64,000 nucleotides of DNA from Haloquadratum walsbyi J07HQW2 (GCF_000415985.1 NZ_KE356561.1:1768629-1832628), one strand, 5' to 3'; positions 47,177-56,554 are shown, numbered from the stretch's first letter. Notes: generated by a model from the letters alone, not told the origin. A program made the numbers and translations.

Positions 47177-48856
47177 GTGGTCACGGCGGTGAATCTTCGA
47201 GCGTACTGGCGGTTTCTCATTGTCATTCGACAATTCCTCCCGCTAATCGTTGCTTACACTCGCGATAGACGGAAATATGTCATTTTTGGTGGAACACGGA
47301 GTGCTGACGCCGAGACGCAGACAGCACGCGCTGAGATATTACTTGAATCATTACTAACACTTGGTCCGACATTCATCAAGCTTGGGCAACTGTTATCGAC
47401 GCGCCCAGACGTTCTCCCTACAGAGTATATCGAGGTTCTCTCAAGTCTCCAAGATGATGTACCACCGGCGCCGTGGGCGGAGTCAAAAGTCGTTATTGAG
47501 GACGAACTAGGCCCGGTTGATGAAATCTATGATAATTTTGATCGTGAGCCAATCAGTGGAGCAAGCCTCGGGCAGGTGTACACAGCTGAGTACAATGGCG
47601 ATCCTGTCGCGGTGAAGATCCGACGTCCCGGAATTGAAGCACTCGTTGAAGCGGACCTCCGGGTTGTGAGATGGTCATTACCAATTGTTAGACGATTTAT
47701 TGGGCAAGGTCGTGCATTTTCACTCGAAAATCTTGCCGATGAGTTTGCAAAAACGATTCGCCAGGAAATGGATTATGACCGTGAACGCCAGATCTTACAA
47801 CAGATTCGGTCAAATTTCATGTCAGTTGAGGATATCCGAATCCCTGAGGCAGTCGAATCACGCTCAGGATCCCGCGTGCTAACAATGGAGTACCTTCCAG
47901 GAACAAAAATCAATAATATCGAGGAACTGGATGAAACGGGGCTTAACCGCACGAAATTAGCTGAAACGCTTCAAGAAGTGTATTTGCAGATGATTATTGG
48001 AGATGGAGTGTTCCATGCCGACCCACACCCGGGGAATTTAGCGGTGGCTGAAACCGGTAAAATCATTTTCTATGACTTCGGGATGTCAGGGACTGTTGAT
48101 CCGTTTATTCAGGACAAGATAATCGAGTTCTATGTTGCTGTTGCGAATCAGGATATTGATGGAATTCTTGATGCACTTATTGAGATGGGGACACTCTCAC
48201 CAGAGGCAGATCGGGAAGTAATGGGAAATATCATGCAACTAGCAATTGCTGATGCCCGCGGTGAGGACATTGAGCAGTATCGTGTACAGCAAATCGTTGA
48301 TCAGGTTGAATCAACAATATATGAATTCCCACTGAGACTTCCACGTAACCTTGCGTTGGTTCTTCGTGTAGCAACAGTCGTTGAGGGTGTTTGTGTAACA
48401 CTTGATCCGGATTTTGATTTTATTTCTGTTGCGACGGAGTATATTGAATCAGAAGGATATTATGAAGAGACAGCCCGAAAGCTCATTTCGGATGCAGGCA
48501 CACAAACACAGGATACGGCACGGGCACTTGTTGAAGTGCCACCGAAGCTCAACGGGGTGCTTGACCGGATTGAGCGCGATAATCTTTCTGTGGATGTTCG
48601 ACTTCAAGATGACAATAGTGTCATAGACCGACTTGCAAGACGAATTGTGTATGGGCTATTTGTCGCCGTGGGAGCACTCTCAACAGCGATTCTTTATGCC
48701 TTCGATCAGTCAAGTGTAATTCCAGCGGCTGTTGCAGCAGTATTGACGCTTCCTGTAATCATTGCGTTATATCGGTCATTTCGATCAAAACGTGGGGTTC
48801 AGGCAAAGCCACAATTTACACGACAGAGTATGCGAGAACGCCGCGGTCGTGAATGA
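47177..48856 (+). CDS. ABC1/UbiB-family protein kinase-like
   Basis: ABC1/AarF/UbiB proteins are atypical kinases required for quinone synthesis. The 559-residue product has the family motifs: KLGQLLSTRPDVLPTEYIEVLSSLQDDVPP, GASLGQVYTAEY (the Ala-rich loop that replaces the glycine-rich loop), VAVKIRRPG (Lys), FHADPHPGNL (catalytic loop) and FYDFGMSG (DFG). Two C-terminal membrane helices (YGLFVAVGALSTAILYAF and VIPAAVAAVLTLPVIIALY) follow. GTG at 47177 is the frame start; a GTG at 47189 (NLRAYWRFL) is equally possible. It is preceded by hsp20 at 11 bases. The substrate is unknown. Confidence 0.9.
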   Translation: MVTAVNLRAYWRFLIVIRQFLPLIVAYTRDRRKYVIFGGTRSADAETQTARAEILLESLLTLGPTFIKLGQLLSTRPDVLPTEYIEVLSSLQDDVPPAPWAESKVVIEDELGPVDEIYDNFDREPISGASLGQVYTAEYNGDPVAVKIRRPGIEALVEADLRVVRWSLPIVRRFIGQGRAFSLENLADEFAKTIRQEMDYDRERQILQQIRSNFMSVEDIRIPEAVESRSGSRVLTMEYLPGTKINNIEELDETGLNRTKLAETLQEVYLQMIIGDGVFHADPHPGNLAVAETGKIIFYDFGMSGTVDPFIQDKIIEFYVAVANQDIDGILDALIEMGTLSPEADREVMGNIMQLAIADARGEDIEQYRVQQIVDQVESTIYEFPLRLPRNLALVLRVATVVEGVCVTLDPDFDFISVATEYIESEGYYEETARKLISDAGTQTQDTARALVEVPPKLNGVLDRIERDNLSVDVRLQDDNSVIDRLARRIVYGLFVAVGALSTAILYAFDQSSVIPAAVAAVLTLPVIIALYRSFRSKRGVQAKPQFTRQSMRERRGRE

Positions 48857-48997
48857 GATACTCGCAGTTGATGTTGTGCATGTATGATATGGCGGTATGT
48901 CCGCTGTAAGATCACAACCGTCATCTTATCGATATATGTTGTCGAATACTAATTATCATATTATACTGATGGTAATATTGACGCTGGTTCCAAACCG

Positions 48998-49003
48998 TTT
49001 ATA
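48998..49003 (+). promoter_or_regulatory. TATA box of the aIF5A gene (leaderless transcript likely)
   Basis: TTTATA lies 25-30 bases before the ATG at 49028, which is exactly the archaeal TATA-to-start distance. Transcription would begin at or just before the ATG, giving a leaderless mRNA. No Shine-Dalgarno-like run is present between the box and the ATG. Confidence 0.55.
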
Positions 49004-49027
49004 CCGGCTAGACCAGTACCGTAGTCT

Positions 49028-49402
49028 ATGCCGAGAGAGCAGAAGCAGGTCCGCGAACTGCAAGAAGGCAGTTACGTAATGATGGATGAATCTCCGTGTG
49101 AGATTAACGCGTACAGTACGGCAAAACCTGGTAAGCACGGAAGTGCAAAGGCTCGAGTTGAAGGGAATGGGGTTTTTGATGATCGCAAACGGTCACTTTC
49201 ACAGCCGGTTGATGCGAAGGTATGGGTCCCAATTATTGAGCGGAAGCAGGGACAAGTTGTCTCAGTAACTGGGTCTGATGCACAGATAATGGATCTAAGC
49301 ACGTATCAGACCTTCACAATGCGGATTCCTGAAAATCAAGATATGTCGCCTGATGATGAAATAGAGTATCTTGAATATGAAGGACAGCGAAAAATTGTCT
49401 AA
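49028..49402 (+). CDS. eif5A: Translation initiation factor aIF5A
   Basis: aIF5A (EF-P relative) rescues ribosomes at difficult peptide bonds and carries (deoxy)hypusine. The 124-residue product has the N-terminal SH3-like domain with [12 protein letters not shown]; the modified lysine is K36 (GKHG). The canonical TGK is PGK here. The C-terminal OB-fold ends [12 protein letters not shown]. The agmatinase gene follows after 15 bases, which fits the known link between agmatine/spermidine metabolism and hypusination in haloarchaea. Identification is firm. Confidence 0.96.
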   Translation: MPREQKQVRELQEGSYVMMDESPCEINAYSTAKPGKHGSAKARVEGNGVFDDRKRSLSQPVDAKVWVPIIERKQGQVVSVTGSDAQIMDLSTYQTFTMRIPENQDMSPDDEIEYLEYEGQRKIV

Positions 49403-49417
49403 TCATAGATCCTTGTA

Positions 49418-50266
49418 ATGTTCCCTGGGAGCAGAGAGTCCATTGAGCGTGACGATGCTGCATATGTCGTTATTGGAGCGCCATTGGACGTCTCAACATC
49501 GTTTCTTCCAGGAACTCGATTTGGTCCCGATCGTATCCGACAGTTCGCTCGTCCATTTGATGACTATGATCGGCGGACCGACCTGCACTTTTCTGCGTGT
49601 GACGTTATTGATGAAGGTGATGTGCGTGCATGGAATGATACCACAGAGTATCTTGAGTGGCTCAATGGTGAACTTACTACCATCACCCGTGATGATGCGC
49701 TTCCAGTGTTACTTGGAGGAGAACATACTATTTCCCGGGCAGGTGTTGATGCGGTGACGCCAGATGTATTCGTCTGTCTCGATGCACATCTCGATTTACG
49801 TCAGACATACGATGGGAATACGGACAGTCATGCGACAGTAACGCATCATATTACCGAGATGGATACGATTGAAGAGGTGATTATCATCGGCGCTCGAGCC
49901 GGTTCAGAGGCTGAATGGGAACGTGCAACAGCCCCGGATGTGACTATTGTATCACCAGCGGATATTACCGCAGGATTCGATGTGAGCACGTGGATTGGTG
50001 ATCGATCGAGTTATCTCAGTGTAGATATCGATGCGGTTGATCCAGGATTTGCACCTGGGACTGGGACACCCGAGCCTGGTGGAATTACACCGCAGAATGC
50101 AAGAGAAATTGTTCGAACCGCTGCAGGCTCAGCAGTTGGGTTTGATATTGTTGAGGTCACTGATCGCGATGATGGGCAGACAGCGAGTCTCGCTGGGAAG
50201 CTTGTGCGTGATTTTGTTTATTCACATCGCGCGGCGACAATACAACGCACAGATAATGAAACGTAG
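49418..50266 (+). CDS. speB: Agmatinase (ureohydrolase family)
   Basis: This enzyme hydrolyses agmatine to putrescine and urea. In Haloferax volcanii the homologue is linked to deoxyhypusine formation on aIF5A. The 282-residue product has all manganese ligands: GGEH (H103), DAHLD (D122, H124, D126) and SVDIDAVDP (D203, D205). It also has GNTDSHATVTHH for the loop and an EPGGI segment. The start at 49418, 15 bases after eif5A, couples the two genes in one transcript. The gene is complete. Confidence 0.92.
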   Translation: MFPGSRESIERDDAAYVVIGAPLDVSTSFLPGTRFGPDRIRQFARPFDDYDRRTDLHFSACDVIDEGDVRAWNDTTEYLEWLNGELTTITRDDALPVLLGGEHTISRAGVDAVTPDVFVCLDAHLDLRQTYDGNTDSHATVTHHITEMDTIEEVIIIGARAGSEAEWERATAPDVTIVSPADITAGFDVSTWIGDRSSYLSVDIDAVDPGFAPGTGTPEPGGITPQNAREIVRTAAGSAVGFDIVEVTDRDDGQTASLAGKLVRDFVYSHRAATIQRTDNET

Positions 50267-50319
50267 CCGTTTATGTGAGATGAAGTTCATGGAAGATATA
50301 AGGCTCAAACCCCGATCCT

Positions 50320-50344
50320 GCCCTTTAGGGCGGAGAGGATGTCA
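50320..50344 (+). repeat. IS200/IS605-type end at the surE 3' end
   Basis: GCCCT-TT-AGGGC (50320-50331) is a perfect hairpin followed by GGAGAGGATGTCA. This is the shape and wording of many haloarchaeal IS1341-type right ends. The last bases TCA (50342-50344) are the surE stop codon on the other strand, so the element end touches the end of surE. No transposase frame remains: speB stops at 50266 and the 50 bases between show nothing. Confidence 0.55.
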
Positions 50345-51142
50345 AACGGAGTCAAGATATGTGGATGCAAGCGCATCAAGTGCCTCATGATGTTCTGTTG
50401 TGTGTGGAGCTGTCAACGGTGATACTGAGACATGTCCATCGACGACAGCACGGCGATCCGTTCCGGTTGGGTCGGGAATATCATTCGTTCGCATTCGCTC
50501 CCAGACACGATCATGTAGTGTTATTGTCCCATTGTCATCATGTTCAGCCGTCATATCATAAATCCTCGAAGGACGTGTGATTTCGAGGGTTGCCGGGTCG
50601 CCATTTGATGCCACTGGAGCATTGATATTGAGATAATCTGCTTGCTCAAACACACCAGCATCGAATGCATGTCGAGCAAGGTATGTACTTACTTGACTCG
50701 CATCAGCAAATGCTGATACTTCTGTTGCCTGCTCATGCCATGGAATGTCGCCACCGCCGGGAATATACATCGACACTGCCATTGCCGGAACATCAAAAAA
50801 GGTTGATTCAACAGCTGCGCTGACAGTTCCAGAGCGACCCAGAACATACTCACCGATATTGGCACCTTTGTTACATCCAGCAACGACAAGATCAACACCT
50901 GGACAAAGCACCTCTACACCGGCAACAACGCAGTCCGCTGGGGTACCATCGATTCCATATCCCCAGTCGTGTTCATGAATCGTAACGTCTGAAGATAATT
51001 GCCGACCAACCGCACTTTGATCGTCTGTCGGGGCAACAACAGTAACTTCTGCAATGTCGGTGAATGATTGGTATAATGCTTGAATGCCGACAGCATCAAT
51101 ACCGTCATCATTTGTCAGGAGAATCGAAAGAGACTCGCTCAT
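50342..51142 (-). CDS. surE: SurE 5'-nucleotidase
   Basis: SurE is a stationary-phase survival nucleotidase/polyphosphatase acting on nucleoside 5'-monophosphates. The 266-residue product starts MSESLSILLTNDDGID, with the metal-binding NDDG (11-14). It then shows VVAPTDDQSAVGRQLS (Ser for the metal site), GTPADCV, GCNKGANIGEYVLGRSGTVSAAVES and VSVSPLTAPHTTEHHEALDALAST. The frame to 51181 adds 13 residues without match, so 51142 is used. Its last two residues and stop come from an IS-type end, but the length is normal. Confidence 0.93.
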   Translation of the reverse strand: MSESLSILLTNDDGIDAVGIQALYQSFTDIAEVTVVAPTDDQSAVGRQLSSDVTIHEHDWGYGIDGTPADCVVAGVEVLCPGVDLVVAGCNKGANIGEYVLGRSGTVSAAVESTFFDVPAMAVSMYIPGGGDIPWHEQATEVSAFADASQVSTYLARHAFDAGVFEQADYLNINAPVASNGDPATLEITRPSRIYDMTAEHDDNGTITLHDRVWERMRTNDIPDPTGTDRRAVVDGHVSVSPLTAPHTTEHHEALDALASTYLDSV

Positions 51143-51348
51143 ACTGATACTCTGTACGGCGAGTGAAAAGATGTACCGCACGCTCCGGTTAATTATGATG
51201 TTCTGAGTTCTCAGTCATATCCAACGAGAATGCCAGTGTGTGTTTATGAGTGTGGGCTAGGAATTCTTCTGCAGACTTTAGCACAGACATGGGTAGTAGT
51301 GCACAGATTATAGGATCAGATCTCAATGTTTTCAGGCGTGAGAAGATG

Positions 51349-52983
51349 TCAAGCGATGATATCAACTACAGAGCTATCATCGACAACAAGATTGTAAGCA
51401 CCCTTATCGTCATTCCAAAGACAAAGGACGTTCTCGAATGAGAGTACAGCACCATACTCTGCGGTGAAAAGCGATTTTGTGAGAGTGTCTCTAACTGTTA
51501 CAACTGCATAATGATCGGTTGTCTGACTTCCATCGCCGATTTTGAACACAGGATTATCATTGCCAGAAGCTCCTGCACTTGGATAGCTTTGCCCACGTCT
51601 ATGCTGATCAGAATGCTGTGTGTGTGACTCAGTAAGGTCATGACTCAATTTCACCGCTAAAAGATCAATCCGGTTTGTAACGTGTGTCTCCATTGCTTCC
51701 ATTGTAGCGTGTCGTTGAGGGTTAGCGGAAACGGGTGCTCGGGTGGTTCCATCCCGCCGGATAATCGTGTATGAGAACTGAACGGTTTCATTACGGAAGG
51801 TCCCGTCACCAGCAGTCTCTGAATTACCAGTTGCCTGCTCGGACACTGCTGTTTCAGATGCATCCACTGTTCGTGGTGCATCATCAAGTCGCTGTTGTGT
51901 CGGTGGTGCTGTAATCATCGGACAACGATCAAATGACCACCCGCGGTCTGATGGTGTTTTCCTAGACCATAATCGAAGTGTTGGAGCATAAACCGTCGCG
52001 TCTATATCCTCATCAGACGCCGTGGCTGCTGGAAGGTCATTTACTATATCAGATCGCACATACTCATCATTATGCTCTGACGTCACATTTGTTGATGACC
52101 CACCTGTTAGCATTCGCTCAATATGTCGAAGATTAATGCTGGTGTGCTTATCAGCTGGGGCGAGTCCAATGAATGACCCATCACTGGTAATCGCAGATAA
52201 GTACTGTTTGGCAACAACGTATGGATCATCAAGTTCGTTCAAAACGTTTGCAAAGAGAATCAAGTCAAATGGACGCTCATCGTCTATGGACTCAATGCTA
52301 GTAGGATTAAATGACTCTGCAGACTTACGATGGACTGTTGTTCGGAAATTCCGCCGAGTTTTGCCGAGGATATCTGTGAGTATATTGACCCCGGCGGACG
52401 GTTCGACAGCGTGATACTCAACCAGGCTACTTTCTGGGAGATAATCGTGGATACCAACTGCTGGACCACCGGCTCCCGCTCCGACATCAAGGATACGAAG
52501 GGTTTGTGAGAGACATCCTTGTTCAAGTAAATCATCAAGAATGTACCCGATTGCCGCATAATAATCAGCAAAATGATATATTGCATATCCAAGCGCGACG
52601 GTTTGATCATATTCGACGGGATTTTGCTGATAATAATCCATTTTAAGCCGGCGAATTGTTGACCGCAACGTCATACCGGAGTCACCGCGATACCATTCAG
52701 GACCGAATTGATCCACAAGATGATCAGCAATGACATCGTCATATCGACGAGGAACCACATCTGGTTGCCACATTGGATCCGGAATAGGATCCGTCGGAGC
52801 AGGGACGAATGTCCCATCAGCCCGTTCTCTCAATCCAAGGTCAAACGCCTCTTCACGAAGGGTTTCGCGAACAACTGCTGGGTGTGGTCGGTCCTCGATG
52901 TATTCATAAATTTCATTTGGGTCAATAGGGCGGATATTACGGAGATATTTTGCATTCGTTCGGACAGCCTCACGATCAATCAT
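51349..52983 (-). CDS. Rsm22-type SAM-dependent methyltransferase
   Basis: A 544-residue class I methyltransferase. The first 130 residues are a helical family-specific domain, then comes motif I ILDVGAGAGGPAVGIHDYLP (about 167-183) and the DPYVVAKQY-type post I region. The central motif LFANVLNELDDP marks Rsm22-like ribosome-associated methyltransferases. A low-complexity insert of about 120 residues (around 370-490) precedes the last domain, which again shows family-like strands (FSYTIIRRDGT). Its ATG overlaps the tyrA stop as ATGA. The small-subunit substrate is inferred from the family. Confidence 0.78.
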   Translation of the reverse strand: MIDREAVRTNAKYLRNIRPIDPNEIYEYIEDRPHPAVVRETLREEAFDLGLRERADGTFVPAPTDPIPDPMWQPDVVPRRYDDVIADHLVDQFGPEWYRGDSGMTLRSTIRRLKMDYYQQNPVEYDQTVALGYAIYHFADYYAAIGYILDDLLEQGCLSQTLRILDVGAGAGGPAVGIHDYLPESSLVEYHAVEPSAGVNILTDILGKTRRNFRTTVHRKSAESFNPTSIESIDDERPFDLILFANVLNELDDPYVVAKQYLSAITSDGSFIGLAPADKHTSINLRHIERMLTGGSSTNVTSEHNDEYVRSDIVNDLPAATASDEDIDATVYAPTLRLWSRKTPSDRGWSFDRCPMITAPPTQQRLDDAPRTVDASETAVSEQATGNSETAGDGTFRNETVQFSYTIIRRDGTTRAPVSANPQRHATMEAMETHVTNRIDLLAVKLSHDLTESHTQHSDQHRRGQSYPSAGASGNDNPVFKIGDGSQTTDHYAVVTVRDTLTKSLFTAEYGAVLSFENVLCLWNDDKGAYNLVVDDSSVVDIIA

Positions 52984-53750
52984 ATGTGTTCACCCGCCTG
53001 GATGTATAGCTGTTCAAACGTTTCAGGATCGGCATCAGCGAGGCGACGAGCAGCTGTTGCAACCTCATCAGCGCCTTGGAACGTTGTCTGTATTTCTTGA
53101 TACACACGGGGAGTCCCATTGGTCACAGTCGTAACAATGTCATCAAGTGCACGCGAAACAGGCGTTGCAAATTCATCACGCACATTCGAAGCGGCAATGG
53201 CGTATGCAAGCACAGCCGCATGTGCATTTGCTTGGACGGTCTGCATTGCCCTATCATGTTCATCTGGGGTAGTTTCAAATATGTGATTGCCTGCTTTAGC
53301 AATCGTGTCAATGATAGTATCAGTAACCGGACCAGGGGCATCGGGAACAAAAGCAATGTTTCCTGGTGCGTTTTCAGCTGCGAATAGTGGGTGCAGACTG
53401 TACCGCTCAAGATGTTGACAGTGTGTCTGCATCATTTCAACTGGTGTCTGCATCACTCCGGTGATATCAAAGATTGCTTGCTCTGCTTGCGCTGCGCGAT
53501 TGATAATTACAGATTCAATTACAGTGATTGGAACAGCAAGACAAACAGCTGAGAATGTTGCCGTCGTCTCGCCTGTGATAGCCTGGACGGTTCTATCGGA
53601 TGAAATATAGTCTATATTCTGCTGAATTGTCTCTGCTGCTGCTACTGCAATTGCGTCGTCACGATCGACGAAGGTGACATCAAACGACTGGAGAAGCGTT
53701 TGAGCTATCCAGCGACCCATCTCACCAGCGCCGACCACGAGTATCTCCAT
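52980..53750 (-). CDS. tyrA: Prephenate dehydrogenase
   Basis: TyrA converts prephenate to 4-hydroxyphenylpyruvate for tyrosine. The 256-residue product starts MEILVVGAGEMGRWIAQTL, an NAD-binding fold. It continues with VCLAVPITVIESVI and SLHPLFAAENAPG, with the His of the SxHPLFxP motif. A shorter C-terminal domain with conserved helices follows. ATG at 53750 is preferred over 53756. Its TGA overlaps the start of the Rsm22-type gene. The aroA and aroC genes lie 6-8 kb away on the same strand. Confidence 0.9.
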   Translation of the reverse strand: MEILVVGAGEMGRWIAQTLLQSFDVTFVDRDDAIAVAAAETIQQNIDYISSDRTVQAITGETTATFSAVCLAVPITVIESVIINRAAQAEQAIFDITGVMQTPVEMMQTHCQHLERYSLHPLFAAENAPGNIAFVPDAPGPVTDTIIDTIAKAGNHIFETTPDEHDRAMQTVQANAHAAVLAYAIAASNVRDEFATPVSRALDDIVTTVTNGTPRVYQEIQTTFQGADEVATAARRLADADPETFEQLYIQAGEHI

Positions 53751-53756
53751 TGTCAT

Positions 53757-54132
53757 AATCTATGTGTTGCTGTCGGCAAAAATAGTTCGATGAATCGATT
53801 GGATTATGAGAAATAACAATACCGAATTAAGCGAGTAGTTGACACAAATATGCACCCGTTCATCATTGCTAGAATGTGTCCATCCAAAGTTGATAATAAA
53901 AGCTAATGACTCTGAGGCGAATTAAACAGCCTCACTGTAAGGGTCTATAGTTTTGATGATTTCTTGACCCGTAAGCGAGTGCGCCCTAGTTCAGCCACAA
54001 TTGATTTGTGGTTATCACGGTTTGTATTGCTCAGTATGCATCAGCACATATTGCACTAAATATCAGAGTTCATCCCTTCCAGTGGATCAGAAAACCCGTC
54101 GTCGAAACTTGTGGGGCACTATTAATTAGAAA
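53757..54132. other. Gap upstream of tyrA, no supportable gene
   Basis: 376 bases between tyrA and the M24 peptidase. A rightward frame beginning at 54008 reads VITVCIAQYASAHIALNIRVHPFQWIRK and then runs into the opposite gene. I cannot match it to a family and treat it as chance or an old transposase scrap. The rest is AT-rich and stop-filled. Confidence 0.5.
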
Positions 54133-55371
54133 TTACTGCGCCCCAAGTGGTGTAATCGGGTATGTTGTCAAGTTCTCTGCGCCAGACTCGGTGACGACTA
54201 CGAGATCCTCAATTCGAAGCCCTCCGACGGCAGGATCGTATATCCCCGGCTCCACAGTAATCACATGTCCAGGCTTGAGTTCGCCTCCATCAGGGCTGAC
54301 ACGAGGGAGTTCGTGAACATCTAAACCAACACCGTGACCTGTTGAGTGAATAAAGCCAGTTTCTGCGGTAGGATCGGACCGAAGTGTGGATATGCCGGCG
54401 TCTTCATATATGTCACAGACAGTATTATGAATTGATTTACCAGTAACACCAGGTTCAATCGCGTCAATCGCTGTTGTAAGTGCGTCTTGTGTGAGTTCAA
54501 ACCAGTTACTGAGCGTCTCATCAGGTGTTCCTTTCAGAAATGTCCGAGTCATATCTGCATGATAATGCGTTTCTTTTGATCGCGGGAAAATATCGACTAC
54601 AATTGGTTCGTCGACATGAAGCGGTCCATGACCACGATTATGTGGGTCAGCCGCATCAGAGCCACAGGCGACGATCGTTTCATCAAGCGCACACTCATGT
54701 CGCAATAATGTCGTTTCAATTGCTTGCTTTATTCGCTCACTGCTAAGTATCTCATTATCGTAATATAGAATCTCGTCATCGACGGTCGCCGAATCAATGA
54801 GCGTTGCTGCAGTTTCCATTGCTGCCTCATTTGCTGTTTGTGCGTCTCGAATATGCTCAATCTCTGTTTTCGTTTTTTGTGCACGAATTGTCGTGACTAC
54901 ATCATCACTCTCAGCACTAACCGAAAGGTCGTGTTCACGGAGATTATCAGCAGGTCCGATCGGGAAGCGTTCTGGCGTCACAACGGATTTCACATCGTGT
55001 TCTTGAAGCCACTCTGCAGTGACGCGTGCTTTGGCGGTCGTAGCATCGTATTCGCTTGCAATTGATCGATAATCATAATCTGCAAGTCGCGAAACGTCGT
55101 CTGCTCGACTCTCTGTTTGTGCTCTTCCATACTCCAATGCAGAAACAAGGAGCGCTGTTGTGTCAGGCGTATAAACTGTGATAAATGGGTCAGGCGCGTC
55201 AAATCCAGAGAGATATCGCTGTGTAGAACTTGACCCATCCGCGTTGACGAGATAGCCATCAGCATCTATCTCGTCAAGATATGCATCGAGAGCTGAGAAG
55301 TCAGGATCGGAAGTAGATTGTGTGTTTGTGCTGGAGTCGTCGTTCGAATTTGTATCTGTATTTGCGTTCAT
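54133..55371 (-). CDS. M24-family Xaa-Pro aminopeptidase/dipeptidase
   Basis: A 412-residue metallopeptidase. The N-terminal creatinase-like domain (about 20-165) precedes the pita-bread domain. That domain has metal ligands in VDIFPRSKETHYHADMTRTF (two Asp), STGHGVGLDVHE (His), VTVEPGIYDP (Glu) and RIEDLVVV (Glu). It opens with an acidic Asn/Asp/Ser-rich stretch. The start at 55371 is the first ATG after the AT-rich gap. It is probably the housekeeping enzyme that cleaves Xaa-Pro bonds; the exact specificity (aminopeptidase or dipeptidase) is not visible. The gene is complete. Confidence 0.9.
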   Translation of the reverse strand: MNANTDTNSNDDSSTNTQSTSDPDFSALDAYLDEIDADGYLVNADGSSSTQRYLSGFDAPDPFITVYTPDTTALLVSALEYGRAQTESRADDVSRLADYDYRSIASEYDATTAKARVTAEWLQEHDVKSVVTPERFPIGPADNLREHDLSVSAESDDVVTTIRAQKTKTEIEHIRDAQTANEAAMETAATLIDSATVDDEILYYDNEILSSERIKQAIETTLLRHECALDETIVACGSDAADPHNRGHGPLHVDEPIVVDIFPRSKETHYHADMTRTFLKGTPDETLSNWFELTQDALTTAIDAIEPGVTGKSIHNTVCDIYEDAGISTLRSDPTAETGFIHSTGHGVGLDVHELPRVSPDGGELKPGHVITVEPGIYDPAVGGLRIEDLVVVTESGAENLTTYPITPLGAQ

Positions 55372-55569
55372 GATATGTATGCGTCCGTGAGGAGCGTTGT
55401 GAGTGAATCGGACGTATTAGTTTAGTATATGTTGTGTTAAAGAGAAAGCATTCAGGGTATTTAGGCAGACATATGCTATCATAGTGTCTGTGACCGTGAC
55501 ACTCCGAATGATAATTATCTGCGCATTAGCTGGCATATCACAGCTAAGTGATGCAGAATAATAACAAGA

Positions 55570-56075
55570 TCAGATAGTGAAGTACCTCCGGGGACAAGCC
55601 CCAAGCCGAGGCTTCGCCGTTTTGGAGTCAACGTCACACCACACCCGCAGGCGTGGGCGAGTTTCAGTCCTCCCGAGATTTTCTTTTTCGGTGAGGAGTC
55701 GGCTGGAAGTAAGTTGACTTGACACCCGAACAGCCGCTGTGCTGTGTCCGTGGGAATGGGAGTCGATCGCTCCACCATCATGACCATGACCCGACAACTC
55801 CCGTCCCCGTCGCACCGCCAGTGGTCGATTGTGAGAGGAGTCGCATTTCCAAGCCCACGCTCTCGTAGTCAGCATTGACTGAAGAGCGGGAATTCGTCTG
55901 TGAGGGTCTCTGGCTGTCTGTGGCTGTCTATGTCTATCTGTCAGACGACGTCATAACGGTGTATGTCGGCTTCATCCTCTTGGGTCACATCGGTATCAAA
56001 GCCCCAGCCCCGAGGGACTCGCCTCGCCTTGCTATCTGTAGAGAACAACAGGGGATCGCACGCGAGCGTGCATAG
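55570..56075 (-). mobile_element. IS200/IS605-type remnant with hairpin end
   Basis: A GC-rich patch of about 500 bases stands out from AT-rich flanks. On the minus strand the end carries GGGG-CTTGT-CCCC (55590-55602), then GGAGGTACTTCACTATCTGAT, the same block as the orphan at 22.1 kb. The minus frames upstream (CGCGVTLTPKRRSLGLGLVPGG in one) run into the hairpin as in IS1341-type C-termini, but none reads as TnpB. The far end (55875-56075) has an imperfect CTGTCT repeat and a GCACGC-GA-GCGTGC stem at 56058-56071. There is no functional gene. The gap 55372-55569 holds nothing else. Confidence 0.55.
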
Positions 56076-56125
56076 TCTATTTATATTTGTACTATATTAT
56101 TTAGTTATTGGTTTATTAGCAGATA

Positions 56126-56554
56126 TTATTTGAGTCGCTCCTGCAGGAATGATGGATGTGCTGCAGTGACACCATCAACATTAAGCACCGACTCAGAAAT
56201 CACATCTCCAAGTGCGTCACCGTCCGGCGCTCGGACCTCCGCTATTAACATATGATCGCCTGAAGATGTATATAGTGATTCGACTGAATCAAGATTTTTC
56301 AGTGTCCGCGTCACCTCAACGTACAGTTCTGAGGCGACATCAAGACCAACAACGGCAATTGAAGTTTCAGAGAGCTTTTTCGGATCAACGTCTGCGGAGT
56401 ATCCAACGATTACACCCTCTTCTTCCATCTTTCGGATATATTTCCGGACCGTTGGCTTTGAAACGTCTGCTCGCTTAGCGATTTCCGAATATGATGCCTG
56501 TGCATCATCTTCGAGAACGTCAAGGATACGACCCTCTGTTGAGGTGACTTCCAT
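56126..56554 (-). CDS. Lrp/AsnC-family transcriptional regulator
   Basis: A 142-residue feast/famine regulator. The N-terminal helix-turn-helix is DDAQASYSEIAKRADVSKPTVRKYIRKMEEEGVIVGY (15-52). The C-terminal RAM domain (about 70-140) has VVGLDVASELYVEVTRTLKNLDSVESLYTSSGDHMLIAEV. The start at 56554 is the usual MEVTSTEGRILDVLEDD. It lies 82 bases downstream of porB on the same strand, so it may sense a keto or amino acid and regulate the por genes. Which effector it binds is not visible. Confidence 0.9.
   Translation of the reverse strand: MEVTSTEGRILDVLEDDAQASYSEIAKRADVSKPTVRKYIRKMEEEGVIVGYSADVDPKKLSETSIAVVGLDVASELYVEVTRTLKNLDSVESLYTSSGDHMLIAEVRAPDGDALGDVISESVLNVDGVTAAHPSFLQERLK

Noticed and set aside
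54008-54316. Rightward frame before the M24 peptidase
   Set aside because: It covers the peptidase C-terminus in antisense; the 5' part matches no family I know.
55875-56075. 66-residue rightward frame in the GC-rich island
   Set aside because: It has no family match and consists largely of an imperfect CTGTCT repeat; treated as element debris.
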